This document shows, in pieces, positions 1 through 5,465 of a stretch of 6,060 nucleotides of DNA. Source of the stretch: Pseudomonas sp. (GTDB lineage: Bacteria; Pseudomonadota; Gammaproteobacteria; Pseudomonadales; Pseudomonadaceae); assembly GCA_026398835.1 (NCBI GenBank), contig JAPLSD010000733.1, positions 1 through 6,060 on the forward strand. The letters are read 5' to 3'. Within the stretch, counting starts at the first letter, position 1, and each line of letters begins with the position of its first letter. Made by a program: the position numbers and the translations under genes. Below the pieces are notes generated by a model. It did not search any database. It saw only the letters and a program-made list of their open reading frames with translations, and was not told the origin of the DNA.

Positions 1-614
1 AATTCATCGAGCAGCCGTTGCGGCAGAGCATTGCGAACCTGGTATTGGTTAACGACGATGCCTTCAACCTCCAGCCTCTCGTTATGGTCACCTTTGATTT
101 CCTCGATTTCTCGAAGCACAGCGTAAATCGCCTGACGGGAAAAGCTGTCGCAATCGAATGGGATCAAGCAGCGGTCAGCTGCAATCAACGCCGAGACGCT
201 GTAGAAGTTCAGGCCTGGCGGGGTATCAATGTAGATTCGCTCATAATCTTCATCGAGCCTGTCGAGCAGCTTACTCAGTTTCTGAGTTTTGAACCGTGTC
301 TCGAGCTTCGATTGGAGGTCTTCCAGTTCCGACGATGCCGCAATCAAGTGGAGGTTGTTGAAGGACGTTTCGTGGATATGGACTTGAGCCTTCATTGAGG
401 AAGGCCCCGGGAAAAGCGTCTGCTTGAAGAAGTCCGCGATTCCAAGGGGGACATCATCACCACCTAGACCGGTGAGGTAATGGGTGGAGTTTGCATGGGC
501 ATCCAAATCTATCAGTAATGTGCGATAGCCTTCAAAGGCACTGATTGCCGCGAGGTTGCAAGCGATGCTGGATTTACCAACGCCACCTTTCTGGTTGAAC
601 ACCACACGCCTCAT
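1..614 (-). CDS. ParA-family ATPase, orphan type, 3' end outside the window
   Basis: This gene reads leftward from ATG at 614 and is still open at base 1, so 204 residues are visible. It has a deviant Walker A motif KGGVGKS at residues 9-15 with the signature lysine K9, an A' motif LLIDLD at 33-38, and a Walker B motif IYIDTPPG at 127-134 with D130. These define the ParA/MinD/Soj group of dimerising ATPases that position DNA or protein cargo in the cytoplasm. The short N-terminus, with Walker A starting at residue 9, means there is no N-terminal HTH like that of P1/F ParA. From memory, similar Pseudomonas proteins have about 255 residues, so roughly 50 are missing. The start follows a modest GGGA site. 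No parB or parS is visible, because any partner would lie beyond base 1. Partition of a mobile element or positioning of another cargo are both possible. Confidence 0.93.
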   Translation of the reverse strand, partial: MRRVVFNQKGGVGKSSIACNLAAISAFEGYRTLLIDLDAHANSTHYLTGLGGDDVPLGIADFFKQTLFPGPSSMKAQVHIHETSFNNLHLIAASSELEDLQSKLETRFKTQKLSKLLDRLDEDYERIYIDTPPGLNFYSVSALIAADRCLIPFDCDSFSRQAIYAVLREIEEIKGDHNERLEVEGIVVNQYQVRNALPQRLLDE

Positions 615-628
615 GACACGTCCCAGCG

Positions 629-650
629 AGTACTAAGTACTGGAATTCTA
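629..650 (-). promoter_or_regulatory. Possible parA-type promoter with repeated AGTACT palindrome
   Basis: Reading leftward, a -10-like TAGAAT occupies 645-650, 31-36 bases upstream of the ParA start. Two copies of the palindrome AGTACT (629-634 and 636-641) sit one base apart, just downstream of it, where a transcript would begin. ParA-type genes are often autoregulated, so an operator here is plausible. No convincing -35 box is visible, so the promoter call is weak. The repeated palindrome is directly seen. Confidence 0.25.
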
Positions 651-776
651 CTCTTGCATGGCTATCGGGACGCCTATTTAAAATTTCGCCAGAGCGATAC
701 CAGGATCGGGGAAACTGACCCGTAAATGGGGGACATGGGGGTTGTCTAATCCCTGGGTGTTCGCCTCCCTTCTTAC

Positions 777-820
777 AAAAAAAACCTATAAAGCCTGCCC
801 CCAAGACTCTATAGGTTTTT
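777..820 (-). terminator. Hairpin terminator after the Gly/His-rich repeat gene
   Basis: An 11-base perfect inverted repeat (780-790 with 810-820, AAAAACCTATA/TATAGGTTTTT) encloses a 19-base loop. Read leftward, it starts 17 bases after the repeat gene's stop codon and ends in a run of eight T (784-777), as expected for an intrinsic terminator. The stem is A/T-rich and the loop long, so efficiency may be moderate. The arm also gives five T on the plus strand, so it may work in both directions. Confidence 0.6.
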
Positions 821-836
821 CAGTCAGTGCAGCCTT

Positions 837-1268
837 TCAGGTACCGCTCTTGTCATCGCCAGGCTCGCCGCCTACGTGAACACCGTGATCATCGCCAGGC
901 TCGCCGCCTACGTGAACGCCGTGGTCATCGCTAGGCTCGCCGCCTACGTGAACGCCGTGGTCATCGCCAGGCTCGCCGCCTACATGAACGCCGTGGTCGT
1001 CTCCTGATTCAGCATGACTTCCATTGTGGCCAGAGTCTGAATGGCCTTCGCCGGCATGCCCATCGCCATGACTGCTGCCACTGCCGCCGCCTCCACCACT
1101 ACCGCCACTGCCTCCACCACCACCACCGCCGCCTCCACCGCCTCCGCCACTACCACCTTCCTTGGCATGTGCGCTCGAAAAGCCGGAAACTGTGTCAGGT
1201 ACCAGTACCATTGATGTCGATAAAATTGCGCCGATAGCCAATGCTAATAAAGGCTTTGTAATAAGCAT
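837..1268 (-). CDS. Exported Gly/His-rich protein with four GDDHGVHVGGEP repeats
   Basis: This encodes 143 residues from ATG at 1268, which has an ideal GGAGGT site four bases upstream. An in-frame GTG at 1280 overlaps that site and is rejected as the start. Residues 1-35 form a Sec-type signal peptide: K5, a hydrophobic stretch, then SSAHA with likely cleavage before K36. A Gly/Ser linker follows at about 38-66, including 13 consecutive glycines. A His/Gly/Ser part (67-88) precedes four 12-residue repeats GDDHGVHVGGEP (89-136, one G replaced by S), and the tail is GDDKSGT. The mature part has 13 His in 108 residues and many Asp/Glu, and no Cys. I do not recognise the family. His/Asp-rich exported proteins can bind metals such as zinc, nickel or copper, which is only an inference here. 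It appears monocistronic and ends at the terminator at 777-820. Confidence 0.75.
   Translation of the reverse strand: MLITKPLLALAIGAILSTSMVLVPDTVSGFSSAHAKEGGSGGGGGGGGGGGGGSGGSGGGGGSGSSHGDGHAGEGHSDSGHNGSHAESGDDHGVHVGGEPGDDHGVHVGGEPSDDHGVHVGGEPGDDHGVHVGGEPGDDKSGT
861..1004 (-). repeat. Four tandem 36-bp coding repeats
   Basis: The units 861-896, 897-932, 933-968 and 969-1004 differ at only a few bases, and each encodes one 12-residue repeat in frame. Near-identity at the DNA level, not only in the protein, suggests recent duplication by slippage or recombination. The copy number may therefore vary between strains. A partial fifth unit (GDD) lies at 852-860. Confidence 0.95.
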
Positions 1269-1272
1269 ATTG

Positions 1273-1278
1273 ACCTCC
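1273..1278 (-). promoter_or_regulatory. Shine-Dalgarno site that sets the repeat-protein start
   Basis: Leftward GGAGGT is a full match to the anti-SD sequence and lies four bases before ATG at 1268. It decides for ATG 1268 over the in-frame GTG at 1280, which partly overlaps the site and lacks a comparable one of its own. Confidence 0.8.
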
Positions 1279-1283
1279 ACTTT

Positions 1284-1415
1284 GACTCCCAGGGTAGGAA
1301 GTTCGATGAGAGCCAGAGCAAATCACAGGCCAACTACCGGATCGACTACCGATATGCGGCCACCAAACTGGCAACCTGGGGCGATACCGTCAACACTTTA
1401 AAAAAACATCAATGA
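1284..1415 (+). pseudogene. Possible 3' remnant of an unidentified gene
   Basis: On the plus strand, the frame ending at TGA 1413-1415 is open back to a TAA at 1248-1250. It reads like natural protein from about 1284: DSQGRKFDESQSKSQ, then ANYRIDYRYAATKLATWGD and TVNTLKKHQ. Most codons end in G or C, and the residue mix (Tyr, Trp, Arg, Asp, few rare residues) looks coding. The frame contains no ATG, GTG or TTG, so it cannot start here and would be a truncated 3' end. The 5' part is replaced by the divergent repeat gene's start region. I do not recognise the family. A chance open frame of about 43 codons in GC-rich DNA remains possible. Confidence 0.3.
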
Positions 1416-1427
1416 TGCTGGATTGAT
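1408..1427. promoter_or_regulatory. Inverted repeat upstream of the GST gene, possible operator
   Basis: ATCAAT (1408-1413) and ATTGAT (1422-1427) form a perfect 6-base inverted repeat with an 8-base spacer, 41 bases before the GST start. It could be a regulator site for the GST gene. No clear -35/-10 pair is recognisable around it. Confidence 0.2.
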
Positions 1428-1452
1428 TGTTGATACTCGACATCGCCAGGAT

Positions 1453-1460
1453 GGGGGAGG
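1453..1460 (+). promoter_or_regulatory. Ribosome-binding site that sets the GST start
   Basis: GGGGGAGG is eight bases before ATG 1469. The protein starting there (MYRLFGI) matches the usual beginning of this GST subgroup, which supports it over TTG 1427. Confidence 0.75.
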
Positions 1461-1468
1461 CTGCTCTT

Positions 1469-2092
1469 ATGTACCGGCTTTTTGGAATACAAGCGTCTGG
1501 CTCTGCGGCGGTCGAGGTCGCTCTTGAGCAGTGCGGCGTGCCTTTTTGCACAATCAATGCTTCATCCTGGGAACAGACTCTGGCTGGCGAAGAGCTTGAG
1601 AAACTCAACCCGCTCAAGCAGATTCCGACACTCCAGCTACCTGATGGAAGCATCCTCACTGAGAGCGCAGCCATCCTCATTCATCTGGGCCTGGAGTTCC
1701 CGGCATCACATATCCTGCCGACGATCCCGTCAGCGCGGGCGCAGTCAATCAGAGGCCTGGTCTACATTGCCGCAAATTGTTATTCGGCCATTGGCATCAT
1801 TGATTACCCCGAGCGTTGGTTGCCCGATGCAGACGAGTCGACAAAGGCGTCCCTGGAGTCGGGGGCGCGTGAGCGGTTGTATAGGAGCTGGGAGGTATTC
1901 GCCGATCAATTCAAAGGTCAGCCATTTTTGGCTGGAGCCACGCCAGGCGGACTGGATTTTCTTGCCGCGGTCGTTTCAAAGTGGTCCGCAAGCCGAGAGC
2001 ACCTGCGCGCTGCACGTCCTGAATTTCTGGCGATGCTTGAACGTATCGACAATCACCCCAGGGTTACCCCCGTCTTTGCTCGACATTGGTAG
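1469..2092 (+). CDS. Glutathione S-transferase family protein
   Basis: This encodes 207 residues from ATG at 1469, which has GGGGGAGG at 1453-1460 eight bases upstream. An in-frame TTG at 1427 would add 14 residues but lacks such a site. The N-terminal thioredoxin-like domain (about 1-75) begins MYRLFGI and carries the likely active-site Ser in the ASGSAAVE segment (S10/S12). The cis-proline P53 is in QIPTL, and the glutathione-contacting E65-S66 is in LTESAAIL. The C-terminal all-helical domain (about 90-207) has the FLAGATPGGLDFLAA segment, where the usual Ser/Thr helix cap before Asp is a Gly. Length is normal for the family. Such cytosolic enzymes conjugate or reduce electrophiles with glutathione, but the substrate cannot be read from sequence. 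Its stop is three bases from the stop of the convergent gene. Confidence 0.92.
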   Translation: MYRLFGIQASGSAAVEVALEQCGVPFCTINASSWEQTLAGEELEKLNPLKQIPTLQLPDGSILTESAAILIHLGLEFPASHILPTIPSARAQSIRGLVYIAANCYSAIGIIDYPERWLPDADESTKASLESGARERLYRSWEVFADQFKGQPFLAGATPGGLDFLAAVVSKWSASREHLRAARPEFLAMLERIDNHPRVTPVFARHW

Positions 2093-2095
2093 GTT

Positions 2096-2412
2096 TCACA
2101 GCGTGTTTGGATTGCCTGCCACATCGTGTCGCTTGCGGAGGAAGGTGCGCATGGTCTCGCCCTTTTGGGTGCGAAACTCTTTCGGTCTGTCGCAACCTTC
2201 GTCGCCGGCAATAAAGACGAAATGATCGCCTTCCAGTTGATAACTGGCGGGTAATTGCTTTCCTTGGTCCGCGCCCATCGAGTCGATCCAGGTGATGGAT
2301 TTGGGCGTGGTGGAGGCGTCAAGGGTAAAGCTGCCGGCCAGCAGCAACGTACCGTCGGGAGTAACCACCCTGAATTGATTGCCTTCGATGGTGGTCACAA
2401 AACGCTAGACAT
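2096..2412 (-). pseudogene. TIGR03067-like domain gene with deleted 5' coding part
   Basis: The frame 2398-2096 begins at a GTG and gives 100 residues: TTIEGNQFRVVTPDG, GSFTLDASTTPKSITWID, YQLEGDHFVFIAG and RPKEFRTQKGETMRTF. This is the order and spacing of the TIGR03067 beta-strand domain (function unknown, known from planctomycetes and others). Members normally have about 30 more residues before this point, including an LxGTW motif, and that part is absent. Upstream, a good AAGGA site (2419-2423) serves ATG 2412, which reads only MSSVL and stops at TGA 2397-2395, overlapping the GTG. The simplest reading is an internal deletion that kept the start region and shifted the frame. The overlap could still allow reinitiation at GTG, giving a shortened protein. 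It converges with the GST gene at a 3-base gap. Confidence 0.65.
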
Positions 2413-2447
2413 TCAAATTCCTTTTTTTGGCGCGATGCACTGCGGCG

Positions 2448-2466
2448 CAGGCCTTCGTCGGGCCTG
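2448..2466. repeat. Hairpin upstream of the TIGR03067-like gene
   Basis: CAGGCC (2448-2453) and GGCCTG (2461-2466) form a perfect 6-base stem around a 7-base loop, 36 bases upstream of ATG 2412. On the plus strand it is followed by AAAA. On the minus strand it has no T-run, so it is not a standard terminator for the upstream leftward gene. It could shape the 5' leader of the downstream gene. Confidence 0.35.
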
Positions 2467-2492
2467 AAAATACATCACCGGTGCGGACGATG

Positions 2493-2514
2493 GCTACCCG
2501 TCTGATCGGGTAGC
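2493..2514. repeat. Perfect 8-base inverted repeat, possible terminator or operator
   Basis: GCTACCCG (2493-2500) and CGGGTAGC (2507-2514) pair perfectly around a 6-base loop, 43 bases after the stop of the leftward 94-residue gene. The strong GC stem is suited to transcript-end stabilisation, but no T-run follows on either strand. A dimeric regulator site is the alternative. Confidence 0.4.
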
Positions 2515-2556
2515 ACTCATCGCAACCAACGCTGAACTTGAATGTGTCTGTGGAAA

Positions 2557-2841
2557 CTAGACGTAAGGCTGACCATGGAATCCCCGTGGGAGCCGTTGCT
2601 GGCCTGGCATGTCGGTGAGTCTTTTCATCCAGGATGCACGCCAGTCAACTGCGGCATGACCCACCTTGGCTTTGCGGGCTGCTCTGCGTGCGGCGTTGCG
2701 TGCATCTTTTCTGGCGTCTTTGAAGGCGTCGGTGTTCCGGCAACTGCGACATTTGACGCGTGCAAATTCAGTGGTGGAGGGGAGGTTGTCGCCATGGTGG
2801 CCGCAGGCCAGATGCCCGGCGGTCCTGAAGTGGGTAACCAT
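2557..2841 (-). CDS. Small putative zinc-binding protein with Ala/Arg-rich segment
   Basis: This encodes 94 residues from ATG 2841, which has AAGGAGA seven bases upstream. The N-terminal part holds H10, C13, H15 and H16, then C31-x2-C34 in VKCRSCRN. The layout suits one structural zinc site, like a short zinc ribbon. Residues 38-59 (AFKDARKDARNAARRAARKAK) are strongly basic and Ala-rich, and should form a helix able to contact nucleic acid or membrane surfaces. The tail (60-94) is Arg/Gly/Pro-containing without clear motifs. From memory, similar short proteins annotated as hypothetical occur in Pseudomonas. No signal peptide is seen, so it is probably cytoplasmic. A nucleic-acid role is inference. 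The frames on the opposite strand are Cys/Ala-rich mirror readings without good start sites. Confidence 0.75.
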   Translation of the reverse strand: MVTHFRTAGHLACGHHGDNLPSTTEFARVKCRSCRNTDAFKDARKDARNAARRAARKAKVGHAAVDWRASWMKRLTDMPGQQRLPRGFHGQPYV

Positions 2842-2905
2842 CTGTGAATCTCCTTCGCAGTGAGTGCGGTAAAGGGATTCGCAGCCTGTTTAATTGATTG
2901 AAGAC

Positions 2906-2933
2906 GGCCTAAGGCCAATGATCGGTCGCGATC
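2906..2933. promoter_or_regulatory. Two adjacent palindromes between divergent genes
   Basis: The 270-base gap between the leftward 94-residue gene and the rightward exporter holds GGCCTAAGGCC (2906-2916) and GATCG-GTCG-CGATC (2920-2933). They are three bases apart. Either could be a regulator site for one or both genes. I see no convincing promoter boxes next to them. Confidence 0.2.
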
Positions 2934-3111
2934 CCGTAAAAGGTTGGACATCAGCGCACAGGGTGCGTTCGTCGGCACATCAACACGTTTTGAGGGGCAT
3001 TTACAGAGCGAGTCTTGCTGTGCGCCATGGGGGTGTTTTCTTCAATACAGGCATCAGAGCGTTCTTTACCTTGATCGCTGGATTCACCACTGATCTGAAG
3101 AAGGTAATGCG

Positions 3112-3699
3112 ATGAGCTTGATCATTTCCATGGCCGCGTTTGCGCTGGCCTCCTCGATCACCCCAGGGCCGGTCAACATCGTCGCTCTGAGTTCCGGTGC
3201 GCAATTCGGTTTTCGCGCCAGCCTGCGGCATGTGGCCGGCGCAACCCTCGGCTTTGTTTTGTTGTTGGTGCTGATGGGGCTGGGACTGCATGAAGTGCTG
3301 CTGCTCTGGCCGTTTCTGACGCGTGTCGTGCAGCTGGCCGGAGTGGCGTTTCTGTTGTTCATGGCCTACAAACTGACGGTTGACGATGGTCGGCTGAATA
3401 CCGAAGGAGCTGACAGGGCGCCGTCGATGTTCTACGGCGCGGTAATGCAATGGCTCAATCCAAAAGCCTGGCTGGCCTGCGTGGCGGGGATGGGGGCGTT
3501 TGCCGCGAATGGAGAAGCGTCTTTGATCTGGAAGTTTGCAGCGGTGTATTTGGTGGTCTGCTATGTGTCGGTGGGGTGCTGGGCTTATGCGGGGACTTTT
3601 CTGCGTCACTATCTGGGCAATCCCAAGGGGATGCGGCTGTTCAATCGGGTGATGGCGTTGCTGTTGGCGGCGAGCGCGATTTATTTGTTGTTGCTGTAG
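3112..3699 (+). CDS. LysE/RhtB-family translocator (amino-acid or metabolite exporter)
   Basis: This encodes 195 residues, close to the usual 200-210 of the family. The family signature is at the start of the first membrane helix: SITPGPVN at residues 15-22, followed by a Gly-rich loop GAQFGFRAS (29-37). The second conserved block, QWLNPKAW (113-120), begins the second half. About six hydrophobic segments are visible, near 4-24, 41-60, 66-88, 110-128, 138-160 and 178-195. The protein should sit in the inner membrane and export amino acids or similar small metabolites by proton exchange. The substrate is not readable. The start ATG 3112 has AAGAAGG seven bases upstream. An overlapping ATG-CGA-TGA at 3107-3115 lies on top of it. 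The convergent AraC gene is 60 bases downstream and is the obvious candidate regulator. Confidence 0.93.
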   Translation: MSLIISMAAFALASSITPGPVNIVALSSGAQFGFRASLRHVAGATLGFVLLLVLMGLGLHEVLLLWPFLTRVVQLAGVAFLLFMAYKLTVDDGRLNTEGADRAPSMFYGAVMQWLNPKAWLACVAGMGAFAANGEASLIWKFAAVYLVVCYVSVGCWAYAGTFLRHYLGNPKGMRLFNRVMALLLAASAIYLLLL

Positions 3700-3725
3700 A
3701 CACAGAGGCATCTGTAAAGGCCGGA

Positions 3726-3754
3726 CCCTGTGCTCTGCTTGTGAGGGCACGGGG
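3726..3754 (+). terminator. Hairpin between the convergent exporter and AraC genes
   Basis: CCCTGTGCTCT (3726-3736) pairs with AGGGCACGGGG (3744-3754) around a 7-base loop. As plus-strand RNA all 11 positions pair, two of them G-U. On the minus strand those two become A-C mismatches, so the structure favours the exporter transcript. No U-run follows, so a Rho-independent mechanism is doubtful. A 3'-end stabilising hairpin is an alternative. Confidence 0.4.
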
Positions 3755-3759
3755 AATGC

Positions 3760-4593
3760 TCAACCCCGATACTGCCCCGGTGTCGCGGCCAGGTGCTGCT
3801 TGAACGCCCGTTGAAAATGCGCTTGATCGGCAAACCCTGCTTCCAGTGCGACATCGGCAATCAGCTTGCCGCTGCGCAGTTGCGCCCGGGCGAACTGGAT
3901 GCGTCGGTTGACCAGAAACGCGTGGGGCGTCATGCCGTAGTGCTGCTTGAAGGCGCGGATCAGATAGGAAGCCGATAACTGCGCCGCTTCGCAAATGTCT
4001 TCGAGCTTCAATGACAAGGTGCAATTGTCGCGGATGTACTGCGCGGCCCGTTCCAGCTTGAGGTTGACCTCACGGTCGGGGAGCTCGGCAGGGTTGAGTC
4101 GTTGCTGCAATTCAGAGAAAAACGCCACCGCGCTACTGTGTTTTTGCAGCGATTCGGTGTGTTCGTCGACCAGCACTTCATACAACCGGTTCAGCCCTGC
4201 ATAGAGGCTGGCGTCGGTGGTATGGGTGACGGAAAAAGCCCTGAAATCCAGCGCCTGGCTGAACCCCAGTTGGTGCTGAAGATCGGTCAACCACGGCGTA
4301 TCGACGTAGAACATTCGATACGACCAGGGCTGATCGTCGATCGGGTTGCAGGCATGGACGTCGCCGGGATTCATCAGTACCACGGTGCCAACGCCGACCC
4401 GCAGATGACTGTTCTCATGGATGTAGGTGCTTTGTCCGGCGGTAATCGCACCGATGGAAAAGTGTTCGTGTGAATGCCGGGCGTAGCAGACTTTGCGGCC
4501 GTCCGCGATGGAACGGACTTCGATGAAGGGCAGGGCCTCGTCACGCCAGAAGCGTGGCGCCTTGTCAGCATCTTTCGCAGGGGTGTGGGTCAT
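3760..4593 (-). CDS. AraC-family transcriptional regulator with N-terminal cupin domain
   Basis: This encodes 277 residues from ATG 4593. A TTG at 4659 would add 22 residues and overlap the upstream gene, so it is not preferred. Residues about 35-110 form the cupin-like AraC ligand-binding domain, with RHSHEHFSIGAITAG (39-53) and the NPGDVHACNP turn (75-84). Residues about 180-277 form the double helix-turn-helix domain. The first HTH is around LKLEDICEAAQLSASYLIRAFKQHYG. The second is around IADVALEAGFADQAHFQRAFKQHLAATPGQYR, which is the typical family C-terminus. It should be a cytosolic DNA-binding activator responding to a small molecule. It lies 37 bases after the VOC gene and convergent to the exporter; AraC regulators next to LysE-type exporters often control them. 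The ribosome-binding site is weak (GGA at nine bases). Confidence 0.93.
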   Translation of the reverse strand: MTHTPAKDADKAPRFWRDEALPFIEVRSIADGRKVCYARHSHEHFSIGAITAGQSTYIHENSHLRVGVGTVVLMNPGDVHACNPIDDQPWSYRMFYVDTPWLTDLQHQLGFSQALDFRAFSVTHTTDASLYAGLNRLYEVLVDEHTESLQKHSSAVAFFSELQQRLNPAELPDREVNLKLERAAQYIRDNCTLSLKLEDICEAAQLSASYLIRAFKQHYGMTPHAFLVNRRIQFARAQLRSGKLIADVALEAGFADQAHFQRAFKQHLAATPGQYRG

Positions 4594-4630
4594 CGTCGGG
4601 CGTCCATCGTCAGGCCAGCTCTGGAGTGTA

Positions 4631-5134
4631 TTAGCTCTGGCCGGCAAAGGCTTGTTCAAGTGCGGCGATGTCGATTTTCTTCATGTGTAACATGGCTTGC
4701 ATGGCTCGCTGGGATTTTGCCGTGTTGGGATCTTTCATCATGTGCATCAAAGCGATCGGAACAATTTGCCAGGACACACCAAATTTATCCTTGAGCCAGC
4801 CGCACTGCTGGGCCGCTTTGTCGCCGCCCTCAGACAGGGAGTTCCAGAAGTGATCGACTTCATCCTGGGTCTGGCAATTGACCTGGAATGAAACGGCTTC
4901 GTTGAAGGTAAACACCGGGCCGCCGTTGAGGCCGGTAAAGGTCTGACCGTCCAGCTCGAAACTGACGGTCATCACCGACCCTTCAGGCCGGCCATGAAGT
5001 TCGAAACCGGCTTTGCCGTAGTGGGTGATGGCGGTGACTTTCGAGTGATCGAAGATTGAGCAATAGAACTCGGCAGCGGCTTCGGCCTGATAGTCAAACC
5101 ACAGGCAGGGAGTGATCTTTTGAATGCGTTGCAT
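4631..5134 (-). CDS. PhnB-like VOC-superfamily protein (3-dmu-9_3-mt domain)
   Basis: This encodes 167 residues from ATG 5134, with AAGGA eight bases upstream. Clear family blocks are TPCLWFDYQAEAAAEFYCSIF (8-28), TFTGLNGGPVFTFNEAVSF (65-83) and CGWLKDKFGVSWQIVP (111-126). The C-terminal helix follows with MHMMKD and AMLHMKKIDIAAL. This matches Pfam PF06983, often labelled 3-demethylubiquinone-9 3-methyltransferase. That label is misleading, because these are VOC-fold proteins (glyoxalase/bleomycin-resistance superfamily) of mostly unknown reaction, not SAM methyltransferases. It is probably a cytosolic homodimer. It sits 22 bases after the 102-residue gene and 37 bases before the AraC gene, all in one direction, so co-transcription is likely. 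Confidence 0.9.
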   Translation of the reverse strand: MQRIQKITPCLWFDYQAEAAAEFYCSIFDHSKVTAITHYGKAGFELHGRPEGSVMTVSFELDGQTFTGLNGGPVFTFNEAVSFQVNCQTQDEVDHFWNSLSEGGDKAAQQCGWLKDKFGVSWQIVPIALMHMMKDPNTAKSQRAMQAMLHMKKIDIAALEQAFAGQS

Positions 5135-5156
5135 GGCGGTTTTCCTTGTCGAGTGG

Positions 5157-5465
5157 TCACGCTGGAATAAAGCTTAGCCCGCCGACAATCGTCTGGCCGT
5201 GCCGCAGATCGAAAATCATGCAGCTGTCGAGCAAGATCCTGTGGCTCTGTCTTGTTCTGTTGATGCTGTCGACGGCCGGGACCACTTGCGCCGTCGGGTG
5301 CATGCGTTCGAGCACCCGATAAAACTGCCGCCAGCTGCTGACCTGTTGCAGCAGGTGAACGATGGCTTTTTCCGTTTCATTGGCGCTGCGAAAGATGCAG
5401 GACTCGCTGAGCGTATACAGCGCTAACCCCAGCTCTTGCGATGAACGACAGTTCTGCGCCTTCAT
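5157..5465 (-). CDS. Unrecognised 102-residue protein coupled to the FGE-like gene
   Basis: The ATG at 5465 overlaps the FGE-like stop in the sequence ATGA, the classic layout for translational coupling. The AAG-rich end of the upstream gene gives only a weak ribosome-binding site. Codons are GC-rich at third positions and the composition is normal for a globular cytosolic protein. Visible parts are a helical N-terminal half containing ETEKAIVHLLQQVSSWRQFY (about 30-49), then VLERMHPTAQVVPAVDSINR and the end RHGQTIVGGLSFIPA. Three Cys (C6, C23, C82) are present without a metal-site pattern. There is no signal peptide or membrane segment. I do not recognise the family. The overlap suggests it works with, or is dosed to match, the FGE-like protein. 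Confidence 0.7.
   Translation of the reverse strand: MKAQNCRSSQELGLALYTLSESCIFRSANETEKAIVHLLQQVSSWRQFYRVLERMHPTAQVVPAVDSINRTRQSHRILLDSCMIFDLRHGQTIVGGLSFIPA

Noticed and set aside
708..757. Four G-runs that could form a G-quadruplex
   Set aside because: The loops are 16, 4 and 13 bases, so only two runs are close enough; stable folding is unlikely.
574..804. A 76-codon leftward frame upstream of the ParA gene
   Set aside because: It overlaps the terminator hairpin and the beginning of the ParA gene and has no recognisable protein features.
861..1004. Regular 36-bp repeats that might suggest a CRISPR array
   Set aside because: The units are directly adjacent with no spacers and encode in-frame protein repeats.
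1268..1280. GTG at 1280 as the start of the repeat protein
   Set aside because: It overlaps the GGAGGT site that serves ATG 1268.
1482..2225. A 247-codon plus-strand frame overlapping the GST gene
   Set aside because: Ser/Arg-rich out-of-frame reading of the GST gene; the real frame has family motifs and a ribosome-binding site.
2542..2847. Plus-strand frames opposite the Cys/His protein gene
   Set aside because: They lack start signals, and their Ala- and Gly-rich content mirrors the minus-strand gene, which has a strong ribosome-binding site.
3001..3750. A 249-codon leftward frame opposite the exporter
   Set aside because: Gln/His/Arg-rich composition typical of an antisense reading of a membrane protein gene; the LysE-family motifs are on the plus strand.
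4594..4659. TTG 4659 as the AraC start
   Set aside because: It would overlap the VOC gene's end and add 22 residues with no family similarity; ATG 4593 fits the expected length.
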